Assembly (NCBI RefSeq): GCF_003315035.1
Contig: NZ_QNRE01000009.1
Location: 124,001-188,000 of the forward strand
DNA from: Nocardia puris
GTDB lineage: Bacteria; Actinomycetota; Actinomycetes; Mycobacteriales; Mycobacteriaceae
Reading direction: 5' to 3'
Length of the DNA stretch: 64,000 nucleotides
A model generated the notes under the pieces. That model was not told the origin of the DNA and ran no database searches. It saw only the letters and a list, made by a program, of their open reading frames with translations. Of this stretch, positions 1-8,426 are shown in pieces. A program made the position numbers and the translations under genes. Position 1 is the stretch's first letter. Each line of letters begins with the position of its first letter.

Positions 1-134
1 GCATTCTGCGAGTGGCCGGCCACCGTGCGGGCCGCCATCGCGTTGACCCGCTCGACCTCCGCTTTCTCGGCCGCTTTCGCCTCGGCGAATTCATTCTGAT
101 CATGGACGAGCCGGACGCGCCGTGCGGTTGACAT
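1..134 (-). CDS. Hypothetical protein, N-terminal fragment (runs off the window)
   Basis: Only the first 44 residues are present; the gene continues beyond base 1. The ATG at 132-134 is preceded on the minus strand by a good ribosome binding site (GAGGAG, about 6 nt away), which supports a real start. The visible part is charged and Ala/Glu/Lys-rich (residues 16-30 are helical in character), with no signal peptide. I do not recognise the family and give no function. It lies downstream of hemW on the same strand but after a gap of about 270 bp, so it probably has its own promoter. Confidence 0.55.
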   Translation of the reverse strand, partial: MSTARRVRLVHDQNEFAEAKAAEKAEVERVNAMAARTVAGHSQN

Positions 135-405
135 AAGTCTCCTCGTGGTTGAAAGGGAGCCTACGCCAGAGGGGTGAGTCAGGTCACGCCGCCCCGCCGA
201 GGGTGAGCGAAGTGGCCGGTCGGAGGTGGTTTCGGAGGGCGCTGGCGAACGAGCTGTCGCCGGATTACGTGTCCGGGACGCTGCCGAGGACAAGGGGTGT
301 CCTGTGTCGAAGGTTCACGCGCCGGTCTCGGAGCGTCGGGTGACGTGGTCAGGAGTGGTCGCGCCGAGTCGGTCGCGGTTCCGGGGATCCCAGTCGGGAC
401 CGCGG

Positions 406-1602
406 TCAGAGCAGCAGGTCGCGGATGATGCCGTCGGCCAGGAGGCGGCCGCGGTCGGTGAGGATCAGGTGGGTGGGGGTGCGGGTGGCGAGGCCGTCGG
501 CGACGGCGCGGTCGACGGCCGGACTCGCCGAGGGGTCGAGGTCGGCCAGCGGCAGCCCGGAGCGCAGGCGCAACGTCAGCATGACGCGCTCGGTGTACTG
601 CTCCTCGGGCGTCAGGGTCTCCCAGCCCGCGGCGGGCAGTCCGCCGCGGGCGACGCGCTCGGCGTAGCGGGCAGGGTGCTTGACGTTCCACCACCGCACG
701 CCGCCCACGTGGCTGTGCGCGCCGGGGCCCGCGCCGAGCCAGTCACCACCGTCCCAGTAGCCCAGATTGTGCCGGCAGCGCGCGGAATCATTTGCGGCCC
801 AATTGGATACCTCGTACCAACGGAGCCCGGCCGCGCCCAATCGCGCGTCGATGCGTTCGTAGCGGGCGGCGAGCACGTCCTCGTCGGGGGCGGGCAGTTC
901 GCCGCGGCGCACCTTGCGGGCCAGGGCGGTGCCGTCCTCCACGATCAGCGAATAGGCCGACACATGGTCCACGCCTGCGGCCAGCACCGCGTCGAGGCTG
1001 GCGTCCAGATCGGCGTCCGTCTCGCCGGGGGTGCCGTAGATGAGGTCGAGGTTCACGTGGTCGAACCCGGCGGCGCGCGCCTCCCGCGCGGCCGCGACCG
1101 CGCGGCCCGGCGTGTGCGTGCGATCCAGGATCGCGAGCACGTGCCGGGCGGCGGACTGCATGCCCAGCGAGACCCGCGTGTATCCGGCGTCGCGGATGCG
1201 CGCGAAGAATTCGGGCGAGGTGGATTCGGGGTTGGACTCGGTCGTCACCTCGGCGTCGGGTGCCAGCGGGAACTCGGCGCGCACCGCGTCGAGCACGGCG
1301 GCCAGTCCGTCGCCGCCGAGCAGCGAGGGCGTGCCCCCGCCCACGAACACCGTCGCCACCTCGGGCTGCGCGCCAGGCAGCCGCCCGAACTCCGCCGCCG
1401 CGACGCCGAGTTCGCCCCGCAACGCCGCCAACCACGACTCGGGCGAGGCCGAGGTGCCCAGCTCACCCGCTGTGTACGTGTTGAAATCGCAATAGCCGCA
1501 ACGCGTCGCGCAGAACGGCACGTGCACGTACACACCGAACGCCCCACCCCCGAAGCCCCGGAGCACGGGTCCTTGGTCGACGGCAGGCGCGGAGCTACTC
1601 AC
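406..1602 (-). CDS. hemW: Radical SAM heme chaperone HemW (formerly annotated HemN-like)
   Basis: The 398-residue product carries the radical SAM signature CxxxCxxC (CATRCGYC, near residue 30), which binds the [4Fe-4S] cluster and S-adenosylmethionine. It also has the GGGTPS segment and the HemW-type C-terminal domain. HemW proteins insert heme into respiratory enzymes and lack the extra residues of true coproporphyrinogen dehydrogenases; the length fits HemW. A much longer open frame extends upstream, but its translation is Arg/Gly-rich and unlike the family. The GTG at 1602 gives the usual N-terminus, and a CACAAT element sits 6 nt before it, so the mRNA may be leaderless. The gene matches mycobacterial Rv2388c in position. 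Confidence 0.9.
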   Translation of the reverse strand: MSSSAPAVDQGPVLRGFGGGAFGVYVHVPFCATRCGYCDFNTYTAGELGTSASPESWLAALRGELGVAAAEFGRLPGAQPEVATVFVGGGTPSLLGGDGLAAVLDAVRAEFPLAPDAEVTTESNPESTSPEFFARIRDAGYTRVSLGMQSAARHVLAILDRTHTPGRAVAAAREARAAGFDHVNLDLIYGTPGETDADLDASLDAVLAAGVDHVSAYSLIVEDGTALARKVRRGELPAPDEDVLAARYERIDARLGAAGLRWYEVSNWAANDSARCRHNLGYWDGGDWLGAGPGAHSHVGGVRWWNVKHPARYAERVARGGLPAAGWETLTPEEQYTERVMLTLRLRSGLPLADLDPSASPAVDRAVADGLATRTPTHLILTDRGRLLADGIIRDLLL

Positions 1603-1655
1603 CGAACCATTGTGCCGCCCGCCCGACCTCCGCTCCCACCGGGACCCGCCCGCGC

Positions 1656-2057
1656 CTACACCACTACCGGCGTGTTCTGGCCGACGGTGAGCAGCCACCG
1701 CCCGTCCTCGCGGGTCATCACGTACAGTGGCGTCCCCTCGCCGTCCACCGCGCCGTCGAGGGTGATGTATCGCTGCCGCACCTTCACCGCCGCCACCTCC
1801 GGGCGGATGAACTGGACATGTTCGACCTCGTAGGTCGCGTGCCCGTGCGTGTTGGCCCCCGGCAGCACCTCCTCGGTGAACTCCCGGATCGCCGCCCGCC
1901 CGTACAACCGCTTCCCGTGCCCGGTGGTCCACAGCGCGTCCTCGTGGAACAGCGCCAGGAAGTCGTCCACCGACTCCGCCCGCTGGGCCCGATCGACGGC
2001 CGCGACCACGGCGTGAACGGCGGCGATATCAACTTCGGTACCGGTCTCAGTGCTCAT
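1656..2057 (-). CDS. SnoaL-like / SgcJ-type NTF2-fold protein
   Basis: This is a 133-residue protein with the NTF2-fold pattern seen in SgcJ/EcaC/DUF4440 proteins. An N-terminal helix leads into a segment ending DFLALFHEDALW, then YGRAAIREF, and closing beta strands include the pattern DGRWLLTVGQNTPV. Such proteins bind small molecules or act as isomerases or hydrolases; the substrate cannot be told from sequence. The ATG at 2057 is preceded by GGAGG about 9 nt away, and this start excludes an upstream stretch that does not look coding. It lies 53 bp upstream of hemW on the same strand and could be co-transcribed, though no functional link is evident. Confidence 0.75.
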   Translation of the reverse strand: MSTETGTEVDIAAVHAVVAAVDRAQRAESVDDFLALFHEDALWTTGHGKRLYGRAAIREFTEEVLPGANTHGHATYEVEHVQFIRPEVAAVKVRQRYITLDGAVDGEGTPLYVMTREDGRWLLTVGQNTPVVV

Positions 2058-2310
2058 GACGACAACCCTCCGACCTGAACAACACTCGAGGTCAACAGCT
2101 GTGACCCATCCCACTCCCTCGACGCGCGACGGCGGAGGCGGTGCCGCACCCCACACCGGACAGTTCGGGCGAATCACCGGTCGCGACCGTAGGGAGGTCT
2201 ATGACGCCGGTCACAAATGGGCCCCGTGGTCCAGGGAATTTCCCGGGTTTTCGCGGGGAATACCGGCATCCCGGTCGGAGCGACCTCGCTGACGTGGCAG
2301 AATGGCTCGC
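2058..2310. other. Divergent intergenic region between the SnoaL-like gene and the sulfite reductase leader
   Basis: No convincing gene lies here apart from the leader peptide that starts at 2311. The open frames across it have poor codon choice. The region must hold the promoters for the SnoaL-like gene (minus strand) and for the sulfate-reduction operon (plus strand). Confidence 0.5.
2298..2303 (+). promoter_or_regulatory. Predicted -10 element for the sirA leader transcript
   Basis: The hexamer CAGAAT ends exactly 7 nt before the leader ATG at 2311. The same spacing is seen at other likely leaderless genes in this window (43607, 49007, 52749, 53363, 62889). No clear -35 element is visible. 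Transcription would start at or next to the A of the ATG. Confidence 0.5.
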
Positions 2311-2403
2311 ATGCGCGCATTCGGAGTACGACTGGTGGCACGTCGCCACGTCGATTACAAGCGCGTCTGCAGCGACTGTTGTCGGCCCGGGTTCTCCCGG
2401 TAG
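2311..2403 (+). CDS. Cysteine-rich leader peptide upstream of sirA
   Basis: A 30-codon frame ends at TAG 2401-2403. It encodes a peptide with the core LVARRHVDYKRV, followed by Cys codons at 2368, 2377 and 2380 (the last two adjacent). Actinobacterial sulfur-assimilation operons often start with short peptides containing an R-x-H-[VI]-D motif followed by Ser/Ala/Cys residues; polycysteine leaders in mycobacteria act as cysteine-responsive attenuators. The ATG lies 7 nt after a -10-like CAGAAT, so translation is probably leaderless; an in-frame ATG at 2302 is the alternative. An imperfectly placed hairpin (CCGGG/CCCGG, 2387-2400) begins just after the paired Cys codons. The regulatory role is inferred from position and motif. 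Confidence 0.75.
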   Translation: MRAFGVRLVARRHVDYKRVCSDCCRPGFSR

Positions 2404-2432
2404 CCCAGCGGCGCCTCCGTCCGGATCCTCCG
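2387..2432 (+). promoter_or_regulatory. Candidate RNA structures at the end of the sirA leader
   Basis: Two short hairpins follow the tandem Cys codons: CCGGG-TTCT-CCCGG (2387-2400), inside the leader's last codons, and CCGGA-TCC-TCCGG (2420-2432). The second contains ATCCTCC, which could pair with the sirA ribosome binding site region near 2515-2519. There is no T-run, so if this is an attenuator it would act through translation or Rho rather than as an intrinsic terminator. This is inference. Confidence 0.3.
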
Positions 2433-2527
2433 GCGACTCCCCCATCGGTCCGCTGATACCGCGGGCGTGAGATCAGCCCCTCGCGCCTTCAGCACGGATG
2501 TTCCACCCACCCCGCAGGAGCGACCCC

Positions 2528-4378
2528 ATGACGTCGAGCACCGACGCCGGTCACACCGATCAGCCCGCACCCGCCGCCCGTCCGGCGCGCTCGGCCACCG
2601 AACGCCCGCAGCGCGCGGACGCCGAGCGTCCCGAACGCCCGGCCGCGGAACGCCGCGCCCGTGCCAACCGCCCGGAGCGACCCCGCCGGGAGGTCCCGGC
2701 CGGCACCCGCGCCCGCACCGGCGCCCCGGTCCGCCGCAAGTCCGAGGGCCAGTGGGCGCTCGGCTACCGCGAGCCGCTGAACCCGAACGAGCAGAGCAAG
2801 AAGGACGACAACCCGCTCAACGTCCGCGCGCGCATCGAGAACATCTACGCGCCCGGCGGTTTCGCCAGCATCGACAAGGCCGACTTGCGCGGCCGTTTCC
2901 GCTGGTGGGGCCTCTACACCCAGCGTGAGCAGGGCTACGACGGCAGCTACACCGGCGACGAGAACATCGACCTGCTCGAGGCCGAGTACTTCATGATGCG
3001 GGTGCGCTGCGACGCCGGCGCGCTCAGCGTCCGCCAGCTGCGCACCCTGGGCCAGATCTCCACCGAGTTCGCCCGCGACACCGCCGACCTGTCCGACCGC
3101 GAGAACGTCCAGTACCACTGGATCCGCATCGAGGACGTGCCGGAGATCTGGCGACGCCTCGAGGACGTCGGCCTGCAGACCACCGAGGCCTGCGGCGACT
3201 GCCCGCGCGTGGTGCTCGGTTCGCCGCTGGCGGGCGAGTCGCTCGACGAGGTCCTCGACCCCACCCCCGCCATCGAGGAGATCGTGCGCCGCTACATCGG
3301 CGACAAGCGGTACTCGAATCTGCCGCGCAAGTTCAAGTCCGCGATCTCGGGCCTGCAGGACGTGGTGCACGAGATCAACGACATCGCGTTCGTCGGCGTG
3401 GTGCACCCCGAGCACGGTCCCGGCCTGGACCTGTGGGTGGGCGGCGGCCTGTCCACCAACCCGATGCTGGCCCAGCGCGTGGGCGCGTGGGTGCCGCTGG
3501 ACGAGGTGCCCGACGTGTGGGAGGCCGTGGTGGCCCTCTACCGCGACTACGGCTACCGCCGCCTGCGCACCAAGGCGCGCCTGAAGTTCCTGGTCAAGGA
3601 CTGGGGCATCGAGAAGTTCCGCCAGGTGCTCGAGGACGAGTACCTGAAGCGCAAGCTGATCGACGGTCCCGCGCCGGAGCAGCCCGCCAAGCCGATCGAC
3701 CACGTGGGCGTGCAGAAACTGCGCAACGGGCTCAACGCCGTGGGCTTCTCCCCCATCGCCGGCCGCGTGTCGGGCACCATCCTGCAGAAGGTGGCCGACG
3801 CGGTGGAGCGCGTGGGGTCCGATCGCATCCGGTTCACGCCGTACCAGAAGTTGATCGTCCTGGACGTCGCCGACGACAAGGTCGAGGAGCTCATCACCGA
3901 GCTGGCACCGCTGGGCCTGCAGGCACGTCCGTCCATCTGGCGGCGAAACCTGTTGGCGTGCAGCGGTATCGAGTTCTGCAAGCTCTCCTTCGTGGAGACC
4001 CGCAAGCGGTCACAGGTGCTCGCGCCCGAACTGGAGCAGCGCCTGGCCGACCTCAACGCCGACCTCGACGTGCCGATCACCGTGAACATCAACGGCTGCC
4101 CGAACTCGTGCGGGCGCTCCCAGATCGCCGACATCGGCTTCAAGGGACAGTTGGTGGACGACGGCGACGGGAATCAGGTGGAAGGCTTCCAGGTTCACCT
4201 GGGTGGCAGTCTCGGCCTCGACAGCGGCTTCGGCCGCAAACTGCGCCAGCACAAGGTGACCAGCGCGGAACTCGGTGACTACATCGAGCGCGTGGTGCGC
4301 AACTTCGTCAAGAACCGCGACGCGGACGAGCGTTTCGCGCAGTGGGCGGTGCGTGCCGACGAGGCCGATCTGCGATGA
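2528..4378 (+). CDS. sirA: Ferredoxin-dependent assimilatory sulfite reductase (SirA/NirA family)
   Basis: The 616-residue protein reduces sulfite to sulfide with six electrons from ferredoxin, in the cytoplasm. Two ferredoxin-like halves are visible. The [4Fe-4S]/siroheme ligands follow CxxxxxC...CxxxC: Cys478 and Cys484 (CSGIEFC), Cys524 and Cys528 (GCPNSCG). A conserved WWGLYTQREQGYDG segment and an EACGDCPR motif match the mycobacterial NirA/SirA enzyme, where a Tyr-Cys crosslink is known. The first 75 residues or so are Arg/Pro/Glu-rich low complexity and longer than in mycobacterial enzymes. The ATG at 2528 has GGAG 8 nt upstream; a second in-frame ATG lies at 2498. It is the first structural gene of the sulfate-reduction operon, and Rv2391 is the positional match. 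A nitrite reductase role is less likely given its neighbours. Confidence 0.93.
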   Translation: MTSSTDAGHTDQPAPAARPARSATERPQRADAERPERPAAERRARANRPERPRREVPAGTRARTGAPVRRKSEGQWALGYREPLNPNEQSKKDDNPLNVRARIENIYAPGGFASIDKADLRGRFRWWGLYTQREQGYDGSYTGDENIDLLEAEYFMMRVRCDAGALSVRQLRTLGQISTEFARDTADLSDRENVQYHWIRIEDVPEIWRRLEDVGLQTTEACGDCPRVVLGSPLAGESLDEVLDPTPAIEEIVRRYIGDKRYSNLPRKFKSAISGLQDVVHEINDIAFVGVVHPEHGPGLDLWVGGGLSTNPMLAQRVGAWVPLDEVPDVWEAVVALYRDYGYRRLRTKARLKFLVKDWGIEKFRQVLEDEYLKRKLIDGPAPEQPAKPIDHVGVQKLRNGLNAVGFSPIAGRVSGTILQKVADAVERVGSDRIRFTPYQKLIVLDVADDKVEELITELAPLGLQARPSIWRRNLLACSGIEFCKLSFVETRKRSQVLAPELEQRLADLNADLDVPITVNINGCPNSCGRSQIADIGFKGQLVDDGDGNQVEGFQVHLGGSLGLDSGFGRKLRQHKVTSAELGDYIERVVRNFVKNRDADERFAQWAVRADEADLR

Positions 4379-4406
4379 GCGTCGTGACTCGCGTGACGGG
4401 AGAGCA

Positions 4407-5129
4407 ATGGTGACAACGAAACTCGCGGAGAAGCTGTCCGAGGACGAGCTGCGGTCCCTCGCCGAACAGGGCGCCGCCGACCTCGGCCCCGACGCCTCGG
4501 CGATCGATCTGCTGCGCTGGACCGACGAGACCTTCGGCACCGGGTACATCGTCGCCTCGAACATGCAGGACGGCGTGCTGGTGCACCTGGCCGCGCAAGT
4601 GCGTTCGGGCGTGGACGTGCTGTTCCTCGACACCGGGTACCACTTCGCCGAGACCATCGGCACCCGCGACGCCGTGGAGGCGGTCTACGGCGTGAACGTG
4701 GTGAACGTGCGGCCCGACCACACCGTCGCCGAGCAGGACGACCTGCTCGGCAAGGATCTGTTCGCCCGCGACGCGAACGAGTGCTGCCGCCTGCGAAAAG
4801 TGGTGCCGCTGAAGCGATCCCTGGCGCCCTACAACGCCTGGGCCACCGGCATCCGCCGGGTGGAGGCGCCGACACGGGCGAACGCGCCGCTGGTCTCCTA
4901 CGACGAAGCCTTCGGCCTGGTGAAGATCAACCCGATCGCGCCGTGGTCCGACGACGAGATGCAGGCCTACATCGAACAGCACGGCATTCTCGTCAATCCC
5001 CTGGTGGAAGAGGGATATCCGTCCATCGGCTGCGCTCCGTGCACGCGGAAGCCGGAGCCGGGTGCCGATCCGCGCAGCGGCCGCTGGGCCGGCCTCGCCA
5101 AGACCGAATGCGGGTTGCACAAGGCATGA
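4407..5129 (+). CDS. cysH: Adenylyl-sulfate (APS) reductase, [4Fe-4S] type
   Basis: This 240-residue enzyme reduces activated sulfate to sulfite and AMP using thioredoxin. The cluster-binding Cys pairs of the APS-reductase type are present: Cys126-Cys127 (NECCRLR) and Cys209/Cys212 (GCAPCTR). The catalytic Cys235 lies in the C-terminal TECGLH. The cluster Cys residues mark it as an APS rather than a PAPS reductase, which fits the absence of an APS kinase domain in the neighbouring cysN. The ATG at 4407 starts 28 bp after the sirA stop with GGGAGAG close upstream. It corresponds to Rv2392. Confidence 0.93.
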   Translation: MVTTKLAEKLSEDELRSLAEQGAADLGPDASAIDLLRWTDETFGTGYIVASNMQDGVLVHLAAQVRSGVDVLFLDTGYHFAETIGTRDAVEAVYGVNVVNVRPDHTVAEQDDLLGKDLFARDANECCRLRKVVPLKRSLAPYNAWATGIRRVEAPTRANAPLVSYDEAFGLVKINPIAPWSDDEMQAYIEQHGILVNPLVEEGYPSIGCAPCTRKPEPGADPRSGRWAGLAKTECGLHKA

Positions 5130-5167
5130 GCGAGGCGCACACCGTGCCCGCGGCACGAGGAGACAGC

Positions 5168-5245
5168 ATGACCGAGTCAGGGCCCGCAGGCAGCTCGCGT
5201 AACCACGTGGGGCCGCTCGGGAATGCGAAAGAGGGAACAGCATGA
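5168..5245 (+). CDS. Candidate 25-residue ORF between cysH and cysD
   Basis: The ATG at 5168 follows a strong ribosome binding site (GAGGAGA, about 4 nt away). The frame ends in TGA at 5243-5245, which overlaps the cysD ATG (ATGA at 5242-5245), so it could be translationally coupled to cysD. The frame also extends back to an ATG at 5126 that overlaps the cysH stop, giving 39 codons. The peptide is Gly/Ser/Asn-rich, has no Cys and resembles nothing I know. It may be a coupling device or chance. Confidence 0.35.
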   Translation: MTESGPAGSSRNHVGPLGNAKEGTA

Positions 5246-6174
5246 CGAACACCGTGAAGACCGAACGTTCGCTCGGGATCAGCGAATTCGACACGCTGGC
5301 CGCGCTCGAATCCGAGTCCATCCACGTATTCCGTGAGGTGGCGGGCGAATTCGAGCGGCCGGTGATCCTGTTCTCCGGTGGCAAAGACTCCACGGTGCTG
5401 CTGCACCTGGCGCTCAAGGCTTTCTGGCCCGCGCCGCTGCCCTTCGCGCTGCTTCACGTGGACACCGGACACAACCTGCCCGAGGTGCTGGAGTTCCGCG
5501 ATCACGTGGTCGAGAAGTACGGTCTGCGCCTGCACGTCGCGAAGGTGGAGGACTACCTCGCCGACGGCCGGCTCACCGAGCGCCCCGACGGCATCCGCAA
5601 CCCGTTGCAGACGGTGCCGCTGCTGGACGCCATCACCGAGCACCGCTTCGACGCGGTGTTCGGCGGCGGCCGCCGCGACGAGGAGCGTTCGCGCGCCAAG
5701 GAGCGGATCTTCTCGCTGCGCAACGCCTTCGGCCAGTGGGACCCCAAGCGCCAGCGCCCCGAGCTGTGGAACCTCTACAACGGACGGCACGCGCCGGGTG
5801 AGCACGTGCGGGTGTTCCCGCTGAGCAACTGGACCGAGCTGGACATCTGGCGCTACATCGCCAGGGAGAACGTGGAATTGGCCACGATCTACTACGCCCA
5901 CCAGCGCCCGGTGTACCAGCGCGACGGCATGTGGATGACCCCCGGCGTGTGGGGCGGCCCGCGCGAGGGCGAGGTGCTCGAGACCCGTTCGGTGCGCTAC
6001 CGCACCGTCGGCGACGGCTCCACCACCGGCGCCATCCTGTCCGACGCGGCGACCAACGAGGCGATTCTCGCCGAGGTCGCGGCGTCCCGATTGACCGAAC
6101 GCGGTGCCACCCGCGGTGACGACCGTGTCTCCGAAGCCGCGATGGAAGACCGCAAGCGAGAGGGTTATTTCTGA
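5242..6174 (+). CDS. cysD: Sulfate adenylyltransferase small subunit
   Basis: This 310-residue ATP pyrophosphatase-type enzyme forms adenylyl sulfate from sulfate and ATP, together with CysN. The PP-loop SGGKDST is near residue 45. The family segments HVDTGHNLPEV, FGGGRRDEERSRAKER and FPLSNWTELDIWRYI are all present, as is the characteristic C-terminal DRKREGYF end. Its ATG has GAGGG about 6 nt upstream and overlaps the stop of a short upstream frame. CysN begins one base after its stop, so the two subunits are coupled. Confidence 0.96.
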   Translation: MTNTVKTERSLGISEFDTLAALESESIHVFREVAGEFERPVILFSGGKDSTVLLHLALKAFWPAPLPFALLHVDTGHNLPEVLEFRDHVVEKYGLRLHVAKVEDYLADGRLTERPDGIRNPLQTVPLLDAITEHRFDAVFGGGRRDEERSRAKERIFSLRNAFGQWDPKRQRPELWNLYNGRHAPGEHVRVFPLSNWTELDIWRYIARENVELATIYYAHQRPVYQRDGMWMTPGVWGGPREGEVLETRSVRYRTVGDGSTTGAILSDAATNEAILAEVAASRLTERGATRGDDRVSEAAMEDRKREGYF

Positions 6175-6175
6175 G

Positions 6176-7471
6176 ATGTCCGACCTGTTGAGGCTGGCCA
6201 CCGCCGGTTCTGTCGACGACGGCAAGTCCACCCTGGTCGGACGGCTGCTCTACGACACCAAGTCCGTGCTGGCCGACCAGATCGACGCGGTGACCCGCGC
6301 GTCGGTCGACAAGGGCCTGTCCACCCCGGACCTGTCGCTGCTCGTGGACGGGCTGCGGGCGGAGCGGGAGCAGGGCATCACCATCGATGTCGCCTACCGC
6401 TACTTCGCCACGCCCAAGCGGTCTTTCGTGCTCGCGGACACCCCCGGGCACGTGCAGTACACCCGCAACACCGTGTCCGGCGCGTCCACCGCGCAGCTGG
6501 TGATCCTGCTCGTCGACGCGCGCAAGGGCGTGATCGAGCAGACCCGCCGCCACGCCGCGGTGCTGGCGCTGCTCGGGGTGCCGAAGCTGGTGCTGGCCGT
6601 CAACAAGATCGACCTGGTCGACGACGCCGCCACCGTATTCGCCGACATCTCGGCCGAATTCACCAAGCTCACCTCGGCACTGGGCTGGGCGCCCGAGGAC
6701 GTGCTCGAGATCCCGGTCTCGGCGCTGCACGGCGACAACATCGCCAGCCGCTCGGAGAACACGCCCTACTACGACGGCCCATCGCTGATCGAGCATCTCG
6801 AATCGGTGCCGGCGGACGCCGACAACACGGGCACGCATTCGCTCGGCCTGCGGTTCCCGGTGCAGTACGTGATCCGCCCGCGCACCCCGGAATACCCCGA
6901 CTACCGCGGCTACGCCGGGCAGATCGCGGCCGGTTCGGTGGCGCCCGGCGACGAGGTCGTGGTGCTGCCCTCGGGTGTGCGCACCACGGTCGAGCGCATC
7001 GACACCCCCGACGGCGAGCTGGCGGTCGCGCAGTTCGGGCGCAGCGTGACGCTGATCCTGGCCGACGACGTGGACATCTCGCGCGGCGACATCATCGCCT
7101 CGGTGGCCGACGCGCCGGAGCCGATCGACAGCTTCGACGCCACCGTGTGCTGGCTGGGCGACAAACCGCTGCGCCCCGGCGCCCGCCTGCTGCTCAAGCA
7201 CGGCACCAAGACCACCCAGGCCATCGTCGGCGCGCTCATCGAGCGGTTCGACGAGCAGCGCCTGGCCGCCGATCCGAATCCGGAAGCGTTGTCGCTCAAC
7301 GATATCGGCCGCATCTCGGTGCGCGTCGCGGAGCCGATCGCGACCGACGACTACCGGGCCAACCGCCACACGGGCAGCTTCCTGCTGATCGACCCGGCGG
7401 GGGGCAACACCCTCGGCGCGGGTCTGGTCGGTGACGTGCTGACCGCCGTCGAGGTCGGCGCGGGAGTCTGA
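6176..7471 (+). CDS. cysN: Sulfate adenylyltransferase GTPase subunit, without APS kinase domain
   Basis: The 431-residue translation-factor-type GTPase drives APS formation by CysD. The G1 motif is GSVDDGKST (about residues 11-19), G3 is DTPGH, G4 is NKID, followed by two beta-barrel domains. M. tuberculosis CysNC is about 610 residues because a CysC kinase is fused at its C-terminus. Here the protein stops after the GTPase and barrels, so APS is not routed to PAPS by this protein. That agrees with the APS-type CysH next door. The ATG follows the cysD stop by 1 nt. Confidence 0.95.
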   Translation: MSDLLRLATAGSVDDGKSTLVGRLLYDTKSVLADQIDAVTRASVDKGLSTPDLSLLVDGLRAEREQGITIDVAYRYFATPKRSFVLADTPGHVQYTRNTVSGASTAQLVILLVDARKGVIEQTRRHAAVLALLGVPKLVLAVNKIDLVDDAATVFADISAEFTKLTSALGWAPEDVLEIPVSALHGDNIASRSENTPYYDGPSLIEHLESVPADADNTGTHSLGLRFPVQYVIRPRTPEYPDYRGYAGQIAAGSVAPGDEVVVLPSGVRTTVERIDTPDGELAVAQFGRSVTLILADDVDISRGDIIASVADAPEPIDSFDATVCWLGDKPLRPGARLLLKHGTKTTQAIVGALIERFDEQRLAADPNPEALSLNDIGRISVRVAEPIATDDYRANRHTGSFLLIDPAGGNTLGAGLVGDVLTAVEVGAGV

Positions 7472-7472
7472 G

Positions 7473-8255
7473 GTGAGCGCGGTGTTCCCCGGAATCCGGC
7501 CGGACCGCGTGGGCCCGGTCGCGGGGGCACGTCCCGCGTTGATCGCGGTAGCGCACGGCAGTCGTGATCCGCGGTCGGCGGCCACCATGGCGGCGGTCGC
7601 GGCCGGGATCGCCGCCGCGCGGCCCGATCTCGACGTGCGGCTGGCGTTCCTCGACCTGAGCGCGCCCTCGGTCGAGCAGGTCGTGGATGCCGTTGCCGCC
7701 GAAGGACATTCGGAGGCGATCGTGGTGCCGCTGCTGCTGGGCAGCGCGTTCCACGCCCGGGTGGATCTGCCGGGATTGCTCGACGCGGCGCGTGCGCGTC
7801 ATCCGCGGCTGACGCTGACGCAGGCGGATGTGCTCGGGCCCGATCCGGGGCTGATCGGCGTGCTGCGCGACCGTGTGATCGCGGCCGCAGGGGCGCTCGA
7901 GCCCGGTCTGGGTATCGCGGTGGCCGCCGTCGGTTCGTCCTCGGCCGCCGCCAACGTGCGCACCGCGACGGTGGCGCGTCAGCTCTCGGCGCTGACCGGA
8001 TTGCCCGCCGAAATCTGCTTCGCGACAACGGAACCCACCGTGCACGAGGCCATCACGCGCCTGCGCGCCCGCGGTGCCGGGCGGGTGATCGTGGCGCCGT
8101 GGTTCCTGGCGCCCGGCCTGCTGACCGATCGGCTCCGCACCGCCGCGCCGGAGCTGGTGCACGCCGGTGTGCTCGGCGCGCACGGCGCACTCGTCGCGTT
8201 GGCCTGCGCGCGTTACGAATCGGCGTACAGCGGCGCGCTCGCACTGTCGGCCTGA
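7473..8255 (+). CDS. Sirohydrochlorin chelatase (CbiX/SirB-like)
   Basis: This 260-residue protein has two related CbiX-type halves. The first begins LIAVAHGSRDPRS, which carries the metal-binding HGS motif, followed by VPLLLGSAFHARVDLP with a conserved His. It probably inserts Fe2+ into sirohydrochlorin to make the siroheme used by SirA, matching Che1 (Rv2393) in position. A cobalt-chelating role cannot be excluded by sequence. The GTG start at 7473 lies one base after the cysN stop; a later start is possible because about 20 residues precede the conserved domain. It is the last gene of the operon. Confidence 0.85.
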   Translation: MSAVFPGIRPDRVGPVAGARPALIAVAHGSRDPRSAATMAAVAAGIAAARPDLDVRLAFLDLSAPSVEQVVDAVAAEGHSEAIVVPLLLGSAFHARVDLPGLLDAARARHPRLTLTQADVLGPDPGLIGVLRDRVIAAAGALEPGLGIAVAAVGSSSAAANVRTATVARQLSALTGLPAEICFATTEPTVHEAITRLRARGAGRVIVAPWFLAPGLLTDRLRTAAPELVHAGVLGAHGALVALACARYESAYSGALALSA

Positions 8256-8426
8256 GGGATTCGGGGCCGGACCACGACTCACTGCGGCATCCTGCACCAT
8301 GCCTGAGTGCTGGAGTGCCGATGCCGCCCGGCCGAGCCCGTCACTCGCCGCGACCACCCGGAGGGCAGGCGCGACACCCGCGCGGCAGCGACCGGCATGT
8401 GTGAATCCCGTTCCGCGAGCCAGTTT

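Noticed and set aside
1603..1932. Upstream extension of hemW to a start near 1932
   Set aside because: The extra 110 residues are Arg/Gly-rich and unlike the family, and they overlap the SnoaL-like gene on the same strand in another frame.
2141..2470. 109-codon frame over the sirA leader region
   Set aside because: It overlaps the leader peptide in another frame, has poor codon use, and lacks a start signal; the shorter leader frame has the conserved motif and promoter spacing.
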